From contig JAEWFH010000198.1 in the NCBI GenBank assembly GCA_023388955.1, positions 1 to 40,355 on the forward strand: 40,355 nucleotides of DNA, read 5' to 3'. The notes beneath the pieces are model-generated. The model was not told the DNA's origin. It worked only from the letters and a program-made list of their open reading frames with translations, and did not search any database. This DNA is from Pseudomonadota bacterium (lineage in GTDB: Bacteria > Pseudomonadota > Gammaproteobacteria > Xanthomonadales > Xanthomonadaceae). A program made the translations under genes and the position numbers. Shown in pieces: positions 7,718-15,566 of the stretch (position 1 is the first letter of the stretch; every line of letters begins with the position of its first letter).

Positions 7718-8842
7718 ATGACCCGCTTCATTGAATTCCTGATTTCGCTGGCCATCGTGGCCGTCCTTTTTGTCGTCGTCGGCTTCCTGCTGCCTTCGAA
7801 GCGCCATGTCGAGCACTCGGTCGAGACCAACCGCCGCCTGCCGATCGTGTTCGACACGATCAGCAGCTTCAACCGGTTCACGCACTGGAACGTGCTTCCG
7901 CTGCGCGACCCCAACATGGACATCCGTGTCTCCGACCCGGCGTCCGGCGTCGGTGCCCGCCTGGACTACACCTCCGATGAGGACGGCCTGGGCCAGGGCA
8001 GCTGGGAGATCGTGGACGTCGTCCCGAACAAGAGCGTCAGCTTCGTCATCGAGGACGAGGAGCGCGGCCACAACAAGCGCACCACCTACACGCTGACCCC
8101 GACCGGCCGGAACAACCGCAACGTCAGGATCACCCAGACCTACGACGTGGACTACGGGATGAACCTGCTGGGCCGCTACTCGGGCCTGTACGTGAGCTCC
8201 GGCGTGGGCGAGGCGATGAAGATGAGCCTGCAGCGCCTGTCCAACATGCTGGCGGCGGTGCCGAACTACGACTACACCGAGTTCGAGGTCGCCCCGGAGT
8301 TCGTCGACCGCCCGGCGGTCAACCTGCTGGTGGTGAGCGCGGCGGTGGAGCGCAACAACGACGTCGTCATGCGCACCATGAACAACAACAAGCAGTGGAT
8401 CGACAAGGTCATGGAGGCCAACGACCTGGTCGCCGACGGTCCGCTGCGGATCATCACCAACGAGTTCGGTTCGGAGACCTATTCGTTCGACGTGGCCCAG
8501 CCGGTCCGTCCGAAGGCCGACGACACCGCGCCGTCCGATACGGAAGGCGCGGAGGGTGAGGAGGCGCAGACCGAGGTCGCCGCCACCCCGGCCCCGGCCG
8601 GCAAGCTGGAGATCGAGTTGGAAGGCCCGGTCGAGCACACCTTCGTCGAGGCCCAGCGCGAGGCGGTGGTTCCGTTCAACGGCCACATGGCGACCCTGCC
8701 GCGCGTGCGTGACACCCTGCGCGCCTGGGTGCTGACCCAGGGCTACGAGACCACCGGCCGCCCCTACGAGGAGTGGACCAAGGGGATCGACGACAGCTTC
8801 ACCGAGGAAGGCGAGTTCCGGGCCTACTGGGCCCTGCGCTGA
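7718..8842 (+). CDS. Membrane-anchored SRPBCC domain protein with C-terminal GyrI-like domain
   Basis: A 374-residue protein. An N-terminal hydrophobic helix (about 5-25) probably anchors it in the inner membrane. Residues about 30-185 look like a START/SRPBCC (polyketide cyclase-like) hydrophobic ligand-binding fold. After the sequence EFEVAPEFVDRPAVNLLVVSA the C-terminal half (about 188-374) resembles the GyrI-like small-molecule-binding domain, ending with the typical PYEEWTKGIDD...FRAYWAL pattern. An acidic, Ala-rich insert lies at about 268-292. A strong terminator follows, so it is probably monocistronic. No enzyme motif is visible; ligand unknown. Confidence 0.85.
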   Translation: MTRFIEFLISLAIVAVLFVVVGFLLPSKRHVEHSVETNRRLPIVFDTISSFNRFTHWNVLPLRDPNMDIRVSDPASGVGARLDYTSDEDGLGQGSWEIVDVVPNKSVSFVIEDEERGHNKRTTYTLTPTGRNNRNVRITQTYDVDYGMNLLGRYSGLYVSSGVGEAMKMSLQRLSNMLAAVPNYDYTEFEVAPEFVDRPAVNLLVVSAAVERNNDVVMRTMNNNKQWIDKVMEANDLVADGPLRIITNEFGSETYSFDVAQPVRPKADDTAPSDTEGAEGEEAQTEVAATPAPAGKLEIELEGPVEHTFVEAQREAVVPFNGHMATLPRVRDTLRAWVLTQGYETTGRPYEEWTKGIDDSFTEEGEFRAYWALR

Positions 8843-8870
8843 GCCCCTGGTACGGCTGGCAGTAGCATCG

Positions 8871-8905
8871 GGCGCGCCGTGGGCAACCACGGCGCGCCTT
8901 TTTTT
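8871..8905 (+). terminator. Strong Rho-independent terminator
   Basis: A perfect 12-base-pair stem (GGCGCGCCGTGG, 8871-8882; CCACGGCGCGCC, 8887-8898) closes a GCAA tetraloop and is followed by seven T residues (8899-8905). It lies 29 bases after the SRPBCC stop. Its tail ends only 16 bases before the ATG of the DUF423 gene at 8922, so it also sits in that gene's leader. Confidence 0.92.
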
Positions 8906-8921
8906 CGAGCTGGAGGCGGCG

Positions 8922-9287
8922 ATGACGCAAATGGACACGGGCTCCGGCGGGCGCGGGCTGGCGGCAGCGGGCGCGGTGATGGCGGCGACGTCGGTGGCAC
9001 TGGCGGCGTACGCCTCGCATGCAGGCGCGCCAGAGACGCGGCAGGCGCTGCAGTCCGCTGCGCTGTTCCTGTTCGGCCATGGCATCGCGCTGGCAGCCCT
9101 GACGCCGCGTACCCCGCGCAGGCTGGGCCGGGCGGCGCTGGTGGGCCTGTTGCTGGGCACGCTGCTGTTTTCCGGCAGCGTCGTCGCCGGCCGCCTGTTG
9201 GGCTGGCCCACGGTGGCGGCCCCGGCGGGCGGCGTGCTGATGATCGCGGCCTGGTTGGCCTGGGCGCTCGACACGGGCAGGCGCTGA
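8922..9287 (+). CDS. DUF423 family small integral membrane protein
   Basis: A 121-residue protein of the YgdD/DUF423 type. Four hydrophobic stretches are visible (about 11-31, 43-60, 68-88 and 97-115). The segment AASVALAAYASHAG-like (AATSVALAAYASHA) followed by ALFLFGHGIAL is the family's hallmark. GGAGG at 8912-8916 places the start at ATG 8922; a second ATG at 8931 is possible. The alkA-like gene begins 1 base after its stop. Function of the family is not established. The strong hairpin directly upstream leaves little room for a promoter. Confidence 0.85.
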   Translation: MTQMDTGSGGRGLAAAGAVMAATSVALAAYASHAGAPETRQALQSAALFLFGHGIALAALTPRTPRRLGRAALVGLLLGTLLFSGSVVAGRLLGWPTVAAPAGGVLMIAAWLAWALDTGRR

Positions 9288-9288
9288 G

Positions 9289-9963
9289 ATGGCCCGCTAC
9301 CGCCGCGGCTTCGACACCGACATGGCGCACGCCCACCTGCGCCGTGATCGCCGGCTGGCGCCATGGCTGGAGAAGATCGGGCCGATCCCGCCGGATCCGC
9401 GCTGGCGCCGCAGCTTCGATCCGGTGGACGCGCTGGCGCGCTCGATCCTCTACCAGCAGCTGAGCGGCAAGGCCGCGGCCACCATCACCGGACGGGTGGA
9501 GGTGGCGATCGGCAGCCGGCGGCTGCACGCCGACACGCTGGCCCGGGTGGACGACGACACGCTGCGCGCCTGCGGGGTTTCCGGCAACAAGGTGCTGGCG
9601 CTGCGCGACCTGGCCCGCCGCGAGGAGGAAGGGGCGATCCCCGGCCCGAGGCGGCTGGCCTGGATGGACGAGCAGGCGATCATCGACTCGCTGGTGGCGA
9701 TCCGCGGCATCGGCCGCTGGACGGTGGAGATGATGCTGATGTTCCGGCTCGGACGTCCGGACGTGCTGCCCGTCGACGACCTGGGGATCCGCAAGGGCCT
9801 GCAGGCGGTGGACCGCCTGGACGCGCTGCCGACCCCGCGGGAGACCGCGGCGCGTGGCGAGCGCTGGGGGCCATGGCGCACCTACGCCGGACTGTACCTG
9901 TGGCGGATCGCGGACCAGGCGTCCGGGAAGGGCACGGCGCCAACGCCGCGATCGCAGGAGTGA
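9289..9963 (+). CDS. DNA-3-methyladenine glycosylase II (AlkA-type, HhH-GPD)
   Basis: A base-excision-repair glycosylase that removes alkylated bases. The 224-residue protein is the short AlkA form without the E. coli N-terminal domain. It shows the entry SILYQQLSGKAA, the helix-hairpin-helix ending RGIGRWTVEMMLMF at about 139-152, and the catalytic Asp in VDDLGIRKG, with Asp164 corresponding to the catalytic second Asp of the pair. It starts 1 base after the DUF423 stop, so the two are coexpressed. The C-terminus is a short polar tail. Confidence 0.92.
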   Translation: MARYRRGFDTDMAHAHLRRDRRLAPWLEKIGPIPPDPRWRRSFDPVDALARSILYQQLSGKAAATITGRVEVAIGSRRLHADTLARVDDDTLRACGVSGNKVLALRDLARREEEGAIPGPRRLAWMDEQAIIDSLVAIRGIGRWTVEMMLMFRLGRPDVLPVDDLGIRKGLQAVDRLDALPTPRETAARGERWGPWRTYAGLYLWRIADQASGKGTAPTPRSQE

Positions 9964-10015
9964 GCCCGGCGCGGCGGGTGGGCCTGGTGCGCCGCCGCGC
10001 GCGGCCTGCCAGGCG

Positions 10016-10285
10016 TCAGCGCGGCCCGCGGCGGCGCAGGTAGTCGACCAGGATGAAGATGCCCAGGCCATTGATGGCCAGGGCCAGGACCACGACGACC
10101 GCGAGGGTGCGGGTCTCGTCGCCGGCTGCCCAGGCCAGCCCGGCGCCGCCGATCAACATGGCCACGGCGGCCAGCCTCAGCAGGGTGGCCAGCCGTGGCT
10201 GGTCGCGGGTGAAACTGCGTGCCAGCACGAATACGGGGAAGCTGCTGGCGGCGACCACCAGGGCCGGGATCATTCCTTGCTGCAT
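10016..10285 (-). CDS. Small hypothetical membrane protein
   Basis: An 89-residue protein with three hydrophobic helices (about 4-22, 36-54 and 60-81) and a basic C-terminus (RRRGPR). I do not recognise a family. It starts 6 bases after the stop of the M15 carboxypeptidase gene and probably shares its transcript. It faces the glycosylase gene tail to tail across 52 bases. Confidence 0.7.
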   Translation of the reverse strand: MQQGMIPALVVAASSFPVFVLARSFTRDQPRLATLLRLAAVAMLIGGAGLAWAAGDETRTLAVVVVLALAINGLGIFILVDYLRRRGPR

Positions 10286-10291
10286 GTGTTT

Positions 10292-11107
10292 TCAGGCGTC
10301 CTTGAAGCGCCAGTGCCAGGGCTCGTAGATGATGCCGTGGGGGTTGTCGCGCGGGTAGCTCATGCGGAACCCGTGGCGGGCGGCGTAGGCCTGGAGCCAG
10401 TCAAAGGCAGGGGTGGCTTCGAAGGATTCCTCGGCCGGCGGCTCGCCGGGGCAGGACAGGTCCAACGCCAGTCCGGAGTGATGCTCGCTGAAGCCCGGGG
10501 CGGCGTTGACCTGGAGGATCTGCCCGACCCGCTGCCCGCGCTCGAGCTTCCGCTGGAAGATCCCCAGCTGGTAGTCATGGCTGCGGTAGCCCGAGATCGC
10601 TTCCAGGGTGATCCCGTCGGCCCGGGCCGCGTGGCGCAGGCGATGCCAGGCGCGGACGGCCGGCGCGGCCAGCCACAGGGGCCGGCGATAGCGGTCCAGG
10701 CCGGCCAGGTGCAGGCAGGCCGGCTCGGCTACCAGTTCCAGGCCGGTACGTGCGGCGTACCCGGCCTCGTCCAGGCCCAGGCTCTGCAGCCGGTGCTGGA
10801 GCTCGGCCAGGGGCAAGCCGCCGGGATCGGTGGCGAAGGCGCGGACCTGTCCCGACGGGAGGTCGTGGAGTGTGTCCAGCAGGTCCAGTGCCTCTTCGAT
10901 GCCCGGCTCGCGGGGAAGCCGCTCCACCAGCGGCAACAGGCCGCCGGGCAGGTCGGCCGCGAGGTAGCGGCCATCGCGCTTGCGACGCAGGACGTAGCGG
11001 GCGCGGGAGAGCGCACGGGCGTCGTGGTTGCTGCGCGCGCGCAGCAGGCCACCCGGCCAGATCTCGACCCGGGCGGTGTTGAACAGGACGCTGGGCTGGC
11101 CGCGCAT
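10292..11107 (-). CDS. M15 family D-Ala-D-Ala carboxypeptidase (VanY-like)
   Basis: A zinc carboxypeptidase expected to trim peptidoglycan stem peptides or related D-amino-acid ends. Of 271 residues, the C-terminal half is the catalytic domain: SGYRS at 172-176, SEHHSGLALD at 207-216 supplying zinc ligands His209 and Asp216, and EPWHW at 262-266 with His265 and the catalytic Glu262. The N-terminal 130 residues are less conserved and contain no clear signal peptide with this start. ATG 11107 is preferred over far-upstream starts that run through the neighbouring gene. It lies 23 bases after the DUF3887-like gene. Confidence 0.88.
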   Translation of the reverse strand: MRGQPSVLFNTARVEIWPGGLLRARSNHDARALSRARYVLRRKRDGRYLAADLPGGLLPLVERLPREPGIEEALDLLDTLHDLPSGQVRAFATDPGGLPLAELQHRLQSLGLDEAGYAARTGLELVAEPACLHLAGLDRYRRPLWLAAPAVRAWHRLRHAARADGITLEAISGYRSHDYQLGIFQRKLERGQRVGQILQVNAAPGFSEHHSGLALDLSCPGEPPAEESFEATPAFDWLQAYAARHGFRMSYPRDNPHGIIYEPWHWRFKDA

Positions 11108-11130
11108 GCCGCCGGTACCGGGAGCGCGGG

Positions 11131-11574
11131 TCAGGAACCCGGCGCCGCCTCCGCCGCAGGCGCCTGCTGGGCCGGCTGCAGCAGGAAGCCGGCGACCTTG
11201 CCCTCGGCGTCGACCGCGGTCTGCGCCAGGATGACGCCGCCTTCGTACAGCAGCGGGATCATGACGACCTGGTAGCCGCCTTGCTCGACCAGCTCGGGAT
11301 TGCCCCGGCCGGTGGCCGCGCCCAGCTGCTGCGGCAGCGACTCCCACACCTCGCGCAACTGGGGGGTCGGAACCTGCTCGCGCATCAGGTCGGTGAAGCT
11401 GGCCTCGATGGCGGGGTAGTCGCCGGCATCCAGGCGATCCAGCAGCTGTACCGCGACCTGTTGCGCGTCGGTCGCCGCGACGACGGCGGGGGCGGGCTCC
11501 TGCGGCGCGGCGCTGCCGGACATCGGGAGGGTCATCAGGGCCGCGGCGAGGGCGGCGGGAATCAACAGGCGCAT
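11131..11574 (-). CDS. Secreted DUF3887-like protein
   Basis: A 147-residue exported protein. The signal peptide (about 1-22) ends near SGSAA/APQE. The mature part resembles the DUF3887 fold, a small NTF2-like domain often attached to hydrolases, with the pattern LLDRLDAGDYPAIEASFTDLMREQVP followed by strands such as YQVVMIPLLYEGG. A good ribosome site (AAGGAG, bases 11582-11587 in complement) precedes ATG 11574. It is first in a likely three-gene unit with the M15 carboxypeptidase and the small membrane protein. Role unknown. Confidence 0.78.
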   Translation of the reverse strand: MRLLIPAALAAALMTLPMSGSAAPQEPAPAVVAATDAQQVAVQLLDRLDAGDYPAIEASFTDLMREQVPTPQLREVWESLPQQLGAATGRGNPELVEQGGYQVVMIPLLYEGGVILAQTAVDAEGKVAGFLLQPAQQAPAAEAAPGS

Positions 11575-11621
11575 GGTGCAACTCCTTGCAGGTGGACCGG
11601 GTCCATCCCGGTCGGTGGCTA

Positions 11622-11650
11622 GCGATAGCAGCCGCCGGCGGCGGCTGCAA
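11622..11650 (-). promoter_or_regulatory. Candidate promoter for the DUF3887-M15 unit
   Basis: On the minus strand TTGCAG (11645-11650) and TATCGC (11622-11627) are 17 bases apart, and the -10 is preceded by TGC (extended form). Both boxes keep the most conserved first three bases. The predicted start would lie about 40 bases before the ribosome site. Prediction by eye only. Confidence 0.4.
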
Positions 11651-11651
11651 G

Positions 11652-12578
11652 TCAGGGGTTGATGCGGTACAGCGGTGCCGGCATGAACTCGCCGGTGGCA
11701 TGCAACGAGCGTCCGTCGTCCGACCAGCCCAGCGCCTCGGCCTGCGGCAGCCAGGGCAGGTCCAGCACCCGTGGCGTGCCGGCGACGGCGTTGGCCCAGT
11801 CCTGGCCTTCGCGGCGGTCGTACAGCAGCAGGTGGCGGTAGGTCATCACCGCCAGCGTGCCGCGGTCGGGCGATACCGAGGCTGCGGTGACCTGGCGCGC
11901 CAGCGGCGTCCGGCCGCTGGTGTCGGTGTCGTCGTCCAGGCCCGGCATGCCGTACAGCGTGCCCTGCGGGCGCGCGGTCAGCAGCTGCACCGTGGGCGGG
12001 TGCAGGGGCAGGACGAAAAGCTCCGGTGGCTGGCGCTTCTTGGAGACCAGCAACACCTCGCCGCGCGTGGCATCGACCGCGATGGCCTCGGCGTCGCGCG
12101 GCCCGTCGGGATAGCGGAAGGCGATCGACCACGCCGGGCTCAGGCGCCCGTTGCTGATCTCCTCGGGCTCCTCGAACACGTGCAGCTGCAGGCTGCGCCG
12201 CAGGCCGCCGTTGTCGCCGATGTCGGCCACCAGCAGGTAGCTGCGGCCGTCGAGGCGGAAGGACTCGATGTCCTCCCAGTCGGTCTTGACCACGCCGTCG
12301 ACGTTGAAGCTGGCCAGGCGGCGCCCGCGCGTGGTGACCGCGAACAGCCGTGCCGGGTTGCCACCGTCGTCATGCAGCCACAGCACGTCCTCGTGGCGGG
12401 TGGAGGCGGCCAGCCCGCTGACCTCGCGAAGTTGCATGTCCACCAGTACACCGGCCAGGTGGGCGCCGGGGTCGTCGGAGTCACCGCTGCACCCGGCCAG
12501 CAGCACCAGGGCGGCAAGCATGGCCGGGAACAGTCGGGAGCAGTGGTGGAGGCGGTGGCGCGGGCGTGGCTCGTGCAT
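11652..12578 (-). CDS. Predicted beta-propeller-like lipoprotein
   Basis: A 308-residue lipoprotein of unknown function. The signal peptide has an Arg/His-rich start and the lipobox LLAGC with Cys30, followed by a Ser/Asp-rich linker. The mature part has repeated blade-like strands (REVSGLAAS, VLWLHDDGG, FAVTTRGRRL, DWEDIESF, YLLVADIGDN, DAEAIAVD, TLAVMTYRHLLLYDR), suggesting a propeller similar to NHL or phytase-like esterase folds. The DWEDIE and DAEAIAVD pieces are acidic and could bind a metal. The start at 12578 is uncertain; 12590 and 12521 are alternatives. It is divergent from purT. Confidence 0.7.
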   Translation of the reverse strand: MHEPRPRHRLHHCSRLFPAMLAALVLLAGCSGDSDDPGAHLAGVLVDMQLREVSGLAASTRHEDVLWLHDDGGNPARLFAVTTRGRRLASFNVDGVVKTDWEDIESFRLDGRSYLLVADIGDNGGLRRSLQLHVFEEPEEISNGRLSPAWSIAFRYPDGPRDAEAIAVDATRGEVLLVSKKRQPPELFVLPLHPPTVQLLTARPQGTLYGMPGLDDDTDTSGRTPLARQVTAASVSPDRGTLAVMTYRHLLLYDRREGQDWANAVAGTPRVLDLPWLPQAEALGWSDDGRSLHATGEFMPAPLYRINP

Positions 12579-12641
12579 CGGGCGAAGCATCGCATGCCCG
12601 GTCGCGACGCGTAACCTCGGCGCGGCACCAGCCCCTGCCGC

Positions 12642-12647
12642 TAGACT
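12642..12647 (+). promoter_or_regulatory. Possible -10 box for purT
   Basis: TAGACT in the context CGCTAGACTTGG lies 24 bases before the purT ATG at 12672. It resembles a -10 element, and no convincing -35 lies upstream. If used, the leader would be only about 18 bases, consistent with the absence of a clear ribosome site. Confidence 0.25.
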
Positions 12648-12671
12648 TGGCGGCCCGACCGCCACTTCCCC

Positions 12672-13907
12672 ATGCCGGATACCGTGACCGATCATCCCCG
12701 TACCCAGTCCGTGACCCTCGGGACGCCGTTGTCGCCGCATGCCACCCGCGTGCTGCTGCTGGGATCGGGCGAACTGGGCAAGGAGGTTGCGCTGGAACTG
12801 CAGCGCTTCGGTGTGGAGGTGATCGCCGCCGACCGCTACCCGGACGCGCCGGCGATGCAGGTCGCTCATCGCAGCCACGTGCTGGACATGCTGGACGGCA
12901 CCGCGGTGCGCGCGCTGATCGCACGCGAGCGCCCGCACCTGGTGGTGCCCGAGATCGAGGCCATCCATACCCGCACCCTGGTGGAGCTGGAGGAGGAGTT
13001 CGCCGAGCGCGGCAGCGGCGTGCGGGTGATCCCGACCGCGCGCGCGGCCTGGCTGACCATGGACCGCGAAGGCATCCGCCGGCTTGCCGCCGAGACCCTG
13101 GGCATTCCCACCTCCAACTACCGGTTCGTCGACACCCGCGAGGAGTACCTCGCCGCCATCGATGCCGTTGGCCTGCCGTGCGTGGTCAAGCCGGTGATGT
13201 CTTCCTCGGGCAAGGGCCAGTCGACCGTGCGCGCGGCCGGCGAGGTCGATGCCGCCTGGGACTACGCGCAGTCCGGCGGTCGCGCCGGTCGCGGACGGGT
13301 GATTGTCGAGGGCTTCGTCGACTTCGAGTACGAGATCACCCTGCTGACCGTACGCCACCGCGACGGCACCACCTTCTGCGAGCCCATCGGCCACACCCAG
13401 GTGGATGGCGACTACCGCGAGAGCTGGCAGCCGCAGCCGATGTCGGCGCTGGCCCTGGAGCGCGCGCAGGACATGGCGCGCCGGCTCTCGGACGACCTGG
13501 GCGGCTGGGGCGTGTTCGGCATGGAGTTCTTCGTGCGCGGCGACGAGGTCTGGTTCAGCGAAGTCTCCCCGCGCCCCCATGACACCGGGCTGGTCACCCT
13601 GGCCGGGCAGGACCTGAGCGAGTTCTCGCTGCATGCCCGGGCCATCCTCGGGTTGCCGGTCCCGGTGGTGCGCAGCCGGGGGCCGTCGGCCTCGTGCGCG
13701 GTGCTGGCCGAGGGCCACGGCGTGCCGGTGTTCGGAGGCGTCGAGGCGGCCCTGGCCGAACCCGATACCCAGTTGCGGTTGTTCGGCAAGCCCCGCGTGG
13801 AGGGCAAGCGCCGCGTCGCCGTCACCCTCGCGCTGGGCGCGGACATCGGGCAGGCACGCGCGAAGGCCCGTGCCGCCGCCGCCCGCCTGCGCGTCCACCT
13901 GCGTTGA
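12672..13907 (+). CDS. purT: Formate-dependent phosphoribosylglycinamide formyltransferase (GAR transformylase 2)
   Basis: PurT joins formate to GAR with ATP to give FGAR, the folate-independent route for the third step of purine synthesis. The 411-residue ATP-grasp protein shows the N-terminal pre-ATP-grasp domain (LLLGSGELGKEVALELQRFGVEV, then DRYPDAPAMQVAHRSHVLDM), substrate-contact VVPEIEAI, the ATP-grasp core (CVVKPVMSSSGKGQSTV) and the metal site in GVFGMEFFV...EVSPRPHDTG. It is about 20 residues longer than the E. coli enzyme, mostly at the N-terminus, so a later start is possible. Confidence 0.96.
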   Translation: MPDTVTDHPRTQSVTLGTPLSPHATRVLLLGSGELGKEVALELQRFGVEVIAADRYPDAPAMQVAHRSHVLDMLDGTAVRALIARERPHLVVPEIEAIHTRTLVELEEEFAERGSGVRVIPTARAAWLTMDREGIRRLAAETLGIPTSNYRFVDTREEYLAAIDAVGLPCVVKPVMSSSGKGQSTVRAAGEVDAAWDYAQSGGRAGRGRVIVEGFVDFEYEITLLTVRHRDGTTFCEPIGHTQVDGDYRESWQPQPMSALALERAQDMARRLSDDLGGWGVFGMEFFVRGDEVWFSEVSPRPHDTGLVTLAGQDLSEFSLHARAILGLPVPVVRSRGPSASCAVLAEGHGVPVFGGVEAALAEPDTQLRLFGKPRVEGKRRVAVTLALGADIGQARAKARAAAARLRVHLR

Positions 13908-13932
13908 CCTTCCACCCGTTCCCGGAGCCGTG

Positions 13933-14328
13933 ATGAAGCCACGAGTCCTCGACCGCTACTCGGTCTACTTCTTTCCCCAGGCGCTCGAGGTATTGGGCGA
14001 CGACGCCAGGATGTTCCTCAACGGCGAGGGCGAGCGTGCCCACGTGATCTGCCGCGAGATCGACACCGCCGGCGCGCTGCTGGAGATGACGCTGGAATGC
14101 CAGACGACCGACGGCGAGCCCATCGAGGTCGAGCTGATGGTGCCGTCGAACATGGTCCGACTGATCATTTCCACCCGCAGCGATGGCAGCTTCGGCTTCC
14201 GCCCGCGCAAGCCGGGGGACGAGGCGCCGGACGCCGCCGCGATCCCCGGCCGCGTGCCGGCGGCCGTGCCGCCGGCCGAGGCCGCACCGGCGGATCAGGG
14301 CGCGGCGACGTCCACCCAGACCAGGTAG
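13933..14328 (+). CDS. Conserved-looking hypothetical protein
   Basis: A 131-residue soluble protein downstream of purT (25 bases). Residues 1-90 look folded (DRYSVYFFPQALEVLGDDARMFLNGEG, then strands LLEMTLECQT and EVELMVPSNMVRLIIST). The last 40 residues are Ala/Pro-rich and probably disordered. I do not recognise a family. ATG 13933 is chosen; the adjoining GTG at 13930 is also in frame. Its 3' end overlaps the convergent nuclease-like gene by 34 bases. Confidence 0.72.
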   Translation: MKPRVLDRYSVYFFPQALEVLGDDARMFLNGEGERAHVICREIDTAGALLEMTLECQTTDGEPIEVELMVPSNMVRLIISTRSDGSFGFRPRKPGDEAPDAAAIPGRVPAAVPPAEAAPADQGAATSTQTR

Positions 14329-15566
14329 TGGTCACTGGCCCCGGCAACCTCCGCGCCGGGGCTGCCGGGCTCCGGCCAGTACACCCCGCCGTCGCGCACC
14401 GCAAGGTTGCGCGAAGGGAGCACGTAGTCCAGGCGAAGCGTGCCGCCACGCGGGCCGAAGTCGCCGGTGTGTGCCGCCGTGTCGCCCTGCCTGGGCAATC
14501 CGCGTTCGCGCGCCCGCAGCACCGCGCCGCGGCTGCGCGGGACGAAGTCGCCGTTGACCCGTGGATGTCCAAGCAACTGCCCGATCGCGCCGTCGACGCT
14601 GTCACCGTCGACCGGGTCGGCGTTGTAGTCGCCCGCGATCACGAAGCGGGCGTCTTCCGCCAGCCCGCCACAGCGACCGGCGTCATCGCACAGCCAGGGC
14701 AAGGGGCGGCCGCCCACGTACTCCGCCCACAGCCGGATCTCGTCGGCGTTGCGGCGGCCGTTGCGGTCCTCCGGCCCGTCGAACACCGGCGGGGTCGGGT
14801 GCGCGGCCAGCAGGTGCAGGGTGCCCATCGGGGTTACGACCGGGACGTCCCAGTGCGACTTGGACGACAGCCGCAGCCGGCGCCAGGTTTCTTCCGGATA
14901 CCAGGCCGCCCCGGTCTCCGGGTCGACCGGCTGGCGGGCGCCGGGCAGGGCGCTCCAGGGCAGCCGCTGGAAGGTGCGCGCCTGCGAGGCCTGGATCGGG
15001 TGGCGTGACAGCACCAGCATCCCGTACTGCCCGGGGTGCAGTCCGTAGCCCCAGGCGTCGTTGCCGCGGTCGCGGCCCTCGCCCCCCACCGTGCCGTCGA
15101 GGTCCAGGTCCAGGCCGCTGGGTACGCCGGTATTGACCGGCGCCAGGTAGCGGTAGGGATAGTGGAGGGGTTCGCCGCCGCCGGGCTGGGCCTGCTCCAG
15201 GTAGCCGCGCTGGAACAGGCTCGCGGCCACGCCGGCCTCGTCATAGTCGAACTCGTTGAGCAGCACCACGTCCGGGCGCACCCGCTGCAGTACCGCGGCG
15301 ACGTTGCGTGCATCCTCGTCCCCGGCACGCAGGCGCGCAATCAGCCCGCCCGCCTGCTCGTCGTATAGCGAGGTGTTGTAGGTCGCCACGCGCACCGCGG
15401 CGCGCTCGCGCATCGCCTTCGACCAGGAATCGGGGTCGCCATGCACGTTCATGCGCACGCAGCCGGCGACGAGTGTGGCCAGGCCGGCGACGGCGAGCAG
15501 CGGCCAGTGGCGGCGCAGGAGGGTGGAAAACGTGGTGTTGCGGGGCCGTCGCGGCGGCAGGGTCAT
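14295..15566 (-). CDS. Endonuclease/exonuclease/phosphatase family lipoprotein
   Basis: A 423-residue exported protein of the EEP (DNase I-like) superfamily. The signal peptide ends in the lipobox LVAGC with Cys36. Superfamily motifs appear in order: VATYNTSLYDEQ, the metal-binding Glu in VVLLNEFDYDE, HLLAAHPTPP, the catalytic pair in IAGDYNADP, RLDYVLPS and the terminal ASDHYLVWVD. The RNGRRNADEIRLWAEYV stretch is typical of large EEP phosphoesterases. Substrate could be nucleic acid, lipid phosphate or another phosphodiester. It overlaps bpt by 4 bases (ATGA). Confidence 0.87.
   Translation of the reverse strand: MTLPPRRPRNTTFSTLLRRHWPLLAVAGLATLVAGCVRMNVHGDPDSWSKAMRERAAVRVATYNTSLYDEQAGGLIARLRAGDEDARNVAAVLQRVRPDVVLLNEFDYDEAGVAASLFQRGYLEQAQPGGGEPLHYPYRYLAPVNTGVPSGLDLDLDGTVGGEGRDRGNDAWGYGLHPGQYGMLVLSRHPIQASQARTFQRLPWSALPGARQPVDPETGAAWYPEETWRRLRLSSKSHWDVPVVTPMGTLHLLAAHPTPPVFDGPEDRNGRRNADEIRLWAEYVGGRPLPWLCDDAGRCGGLAEDARFVIAGDYNADPVDGDSVDGAIGQLLGHPRVNGDFVPRSRGAVLRARERGLPRQGDTAAHTGDFGPRGGTLRLDYVLPSRNLAVRDGGVYWPEPGSPGAEVAGASDHYLVWVDVAAP

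Noticed and set aside
7586..9364. 592-codon minus-strand frame
   Set aside because: Covers the SRPBCC and DUF423 genes in antisense and reads through a strong terminator; no family features.
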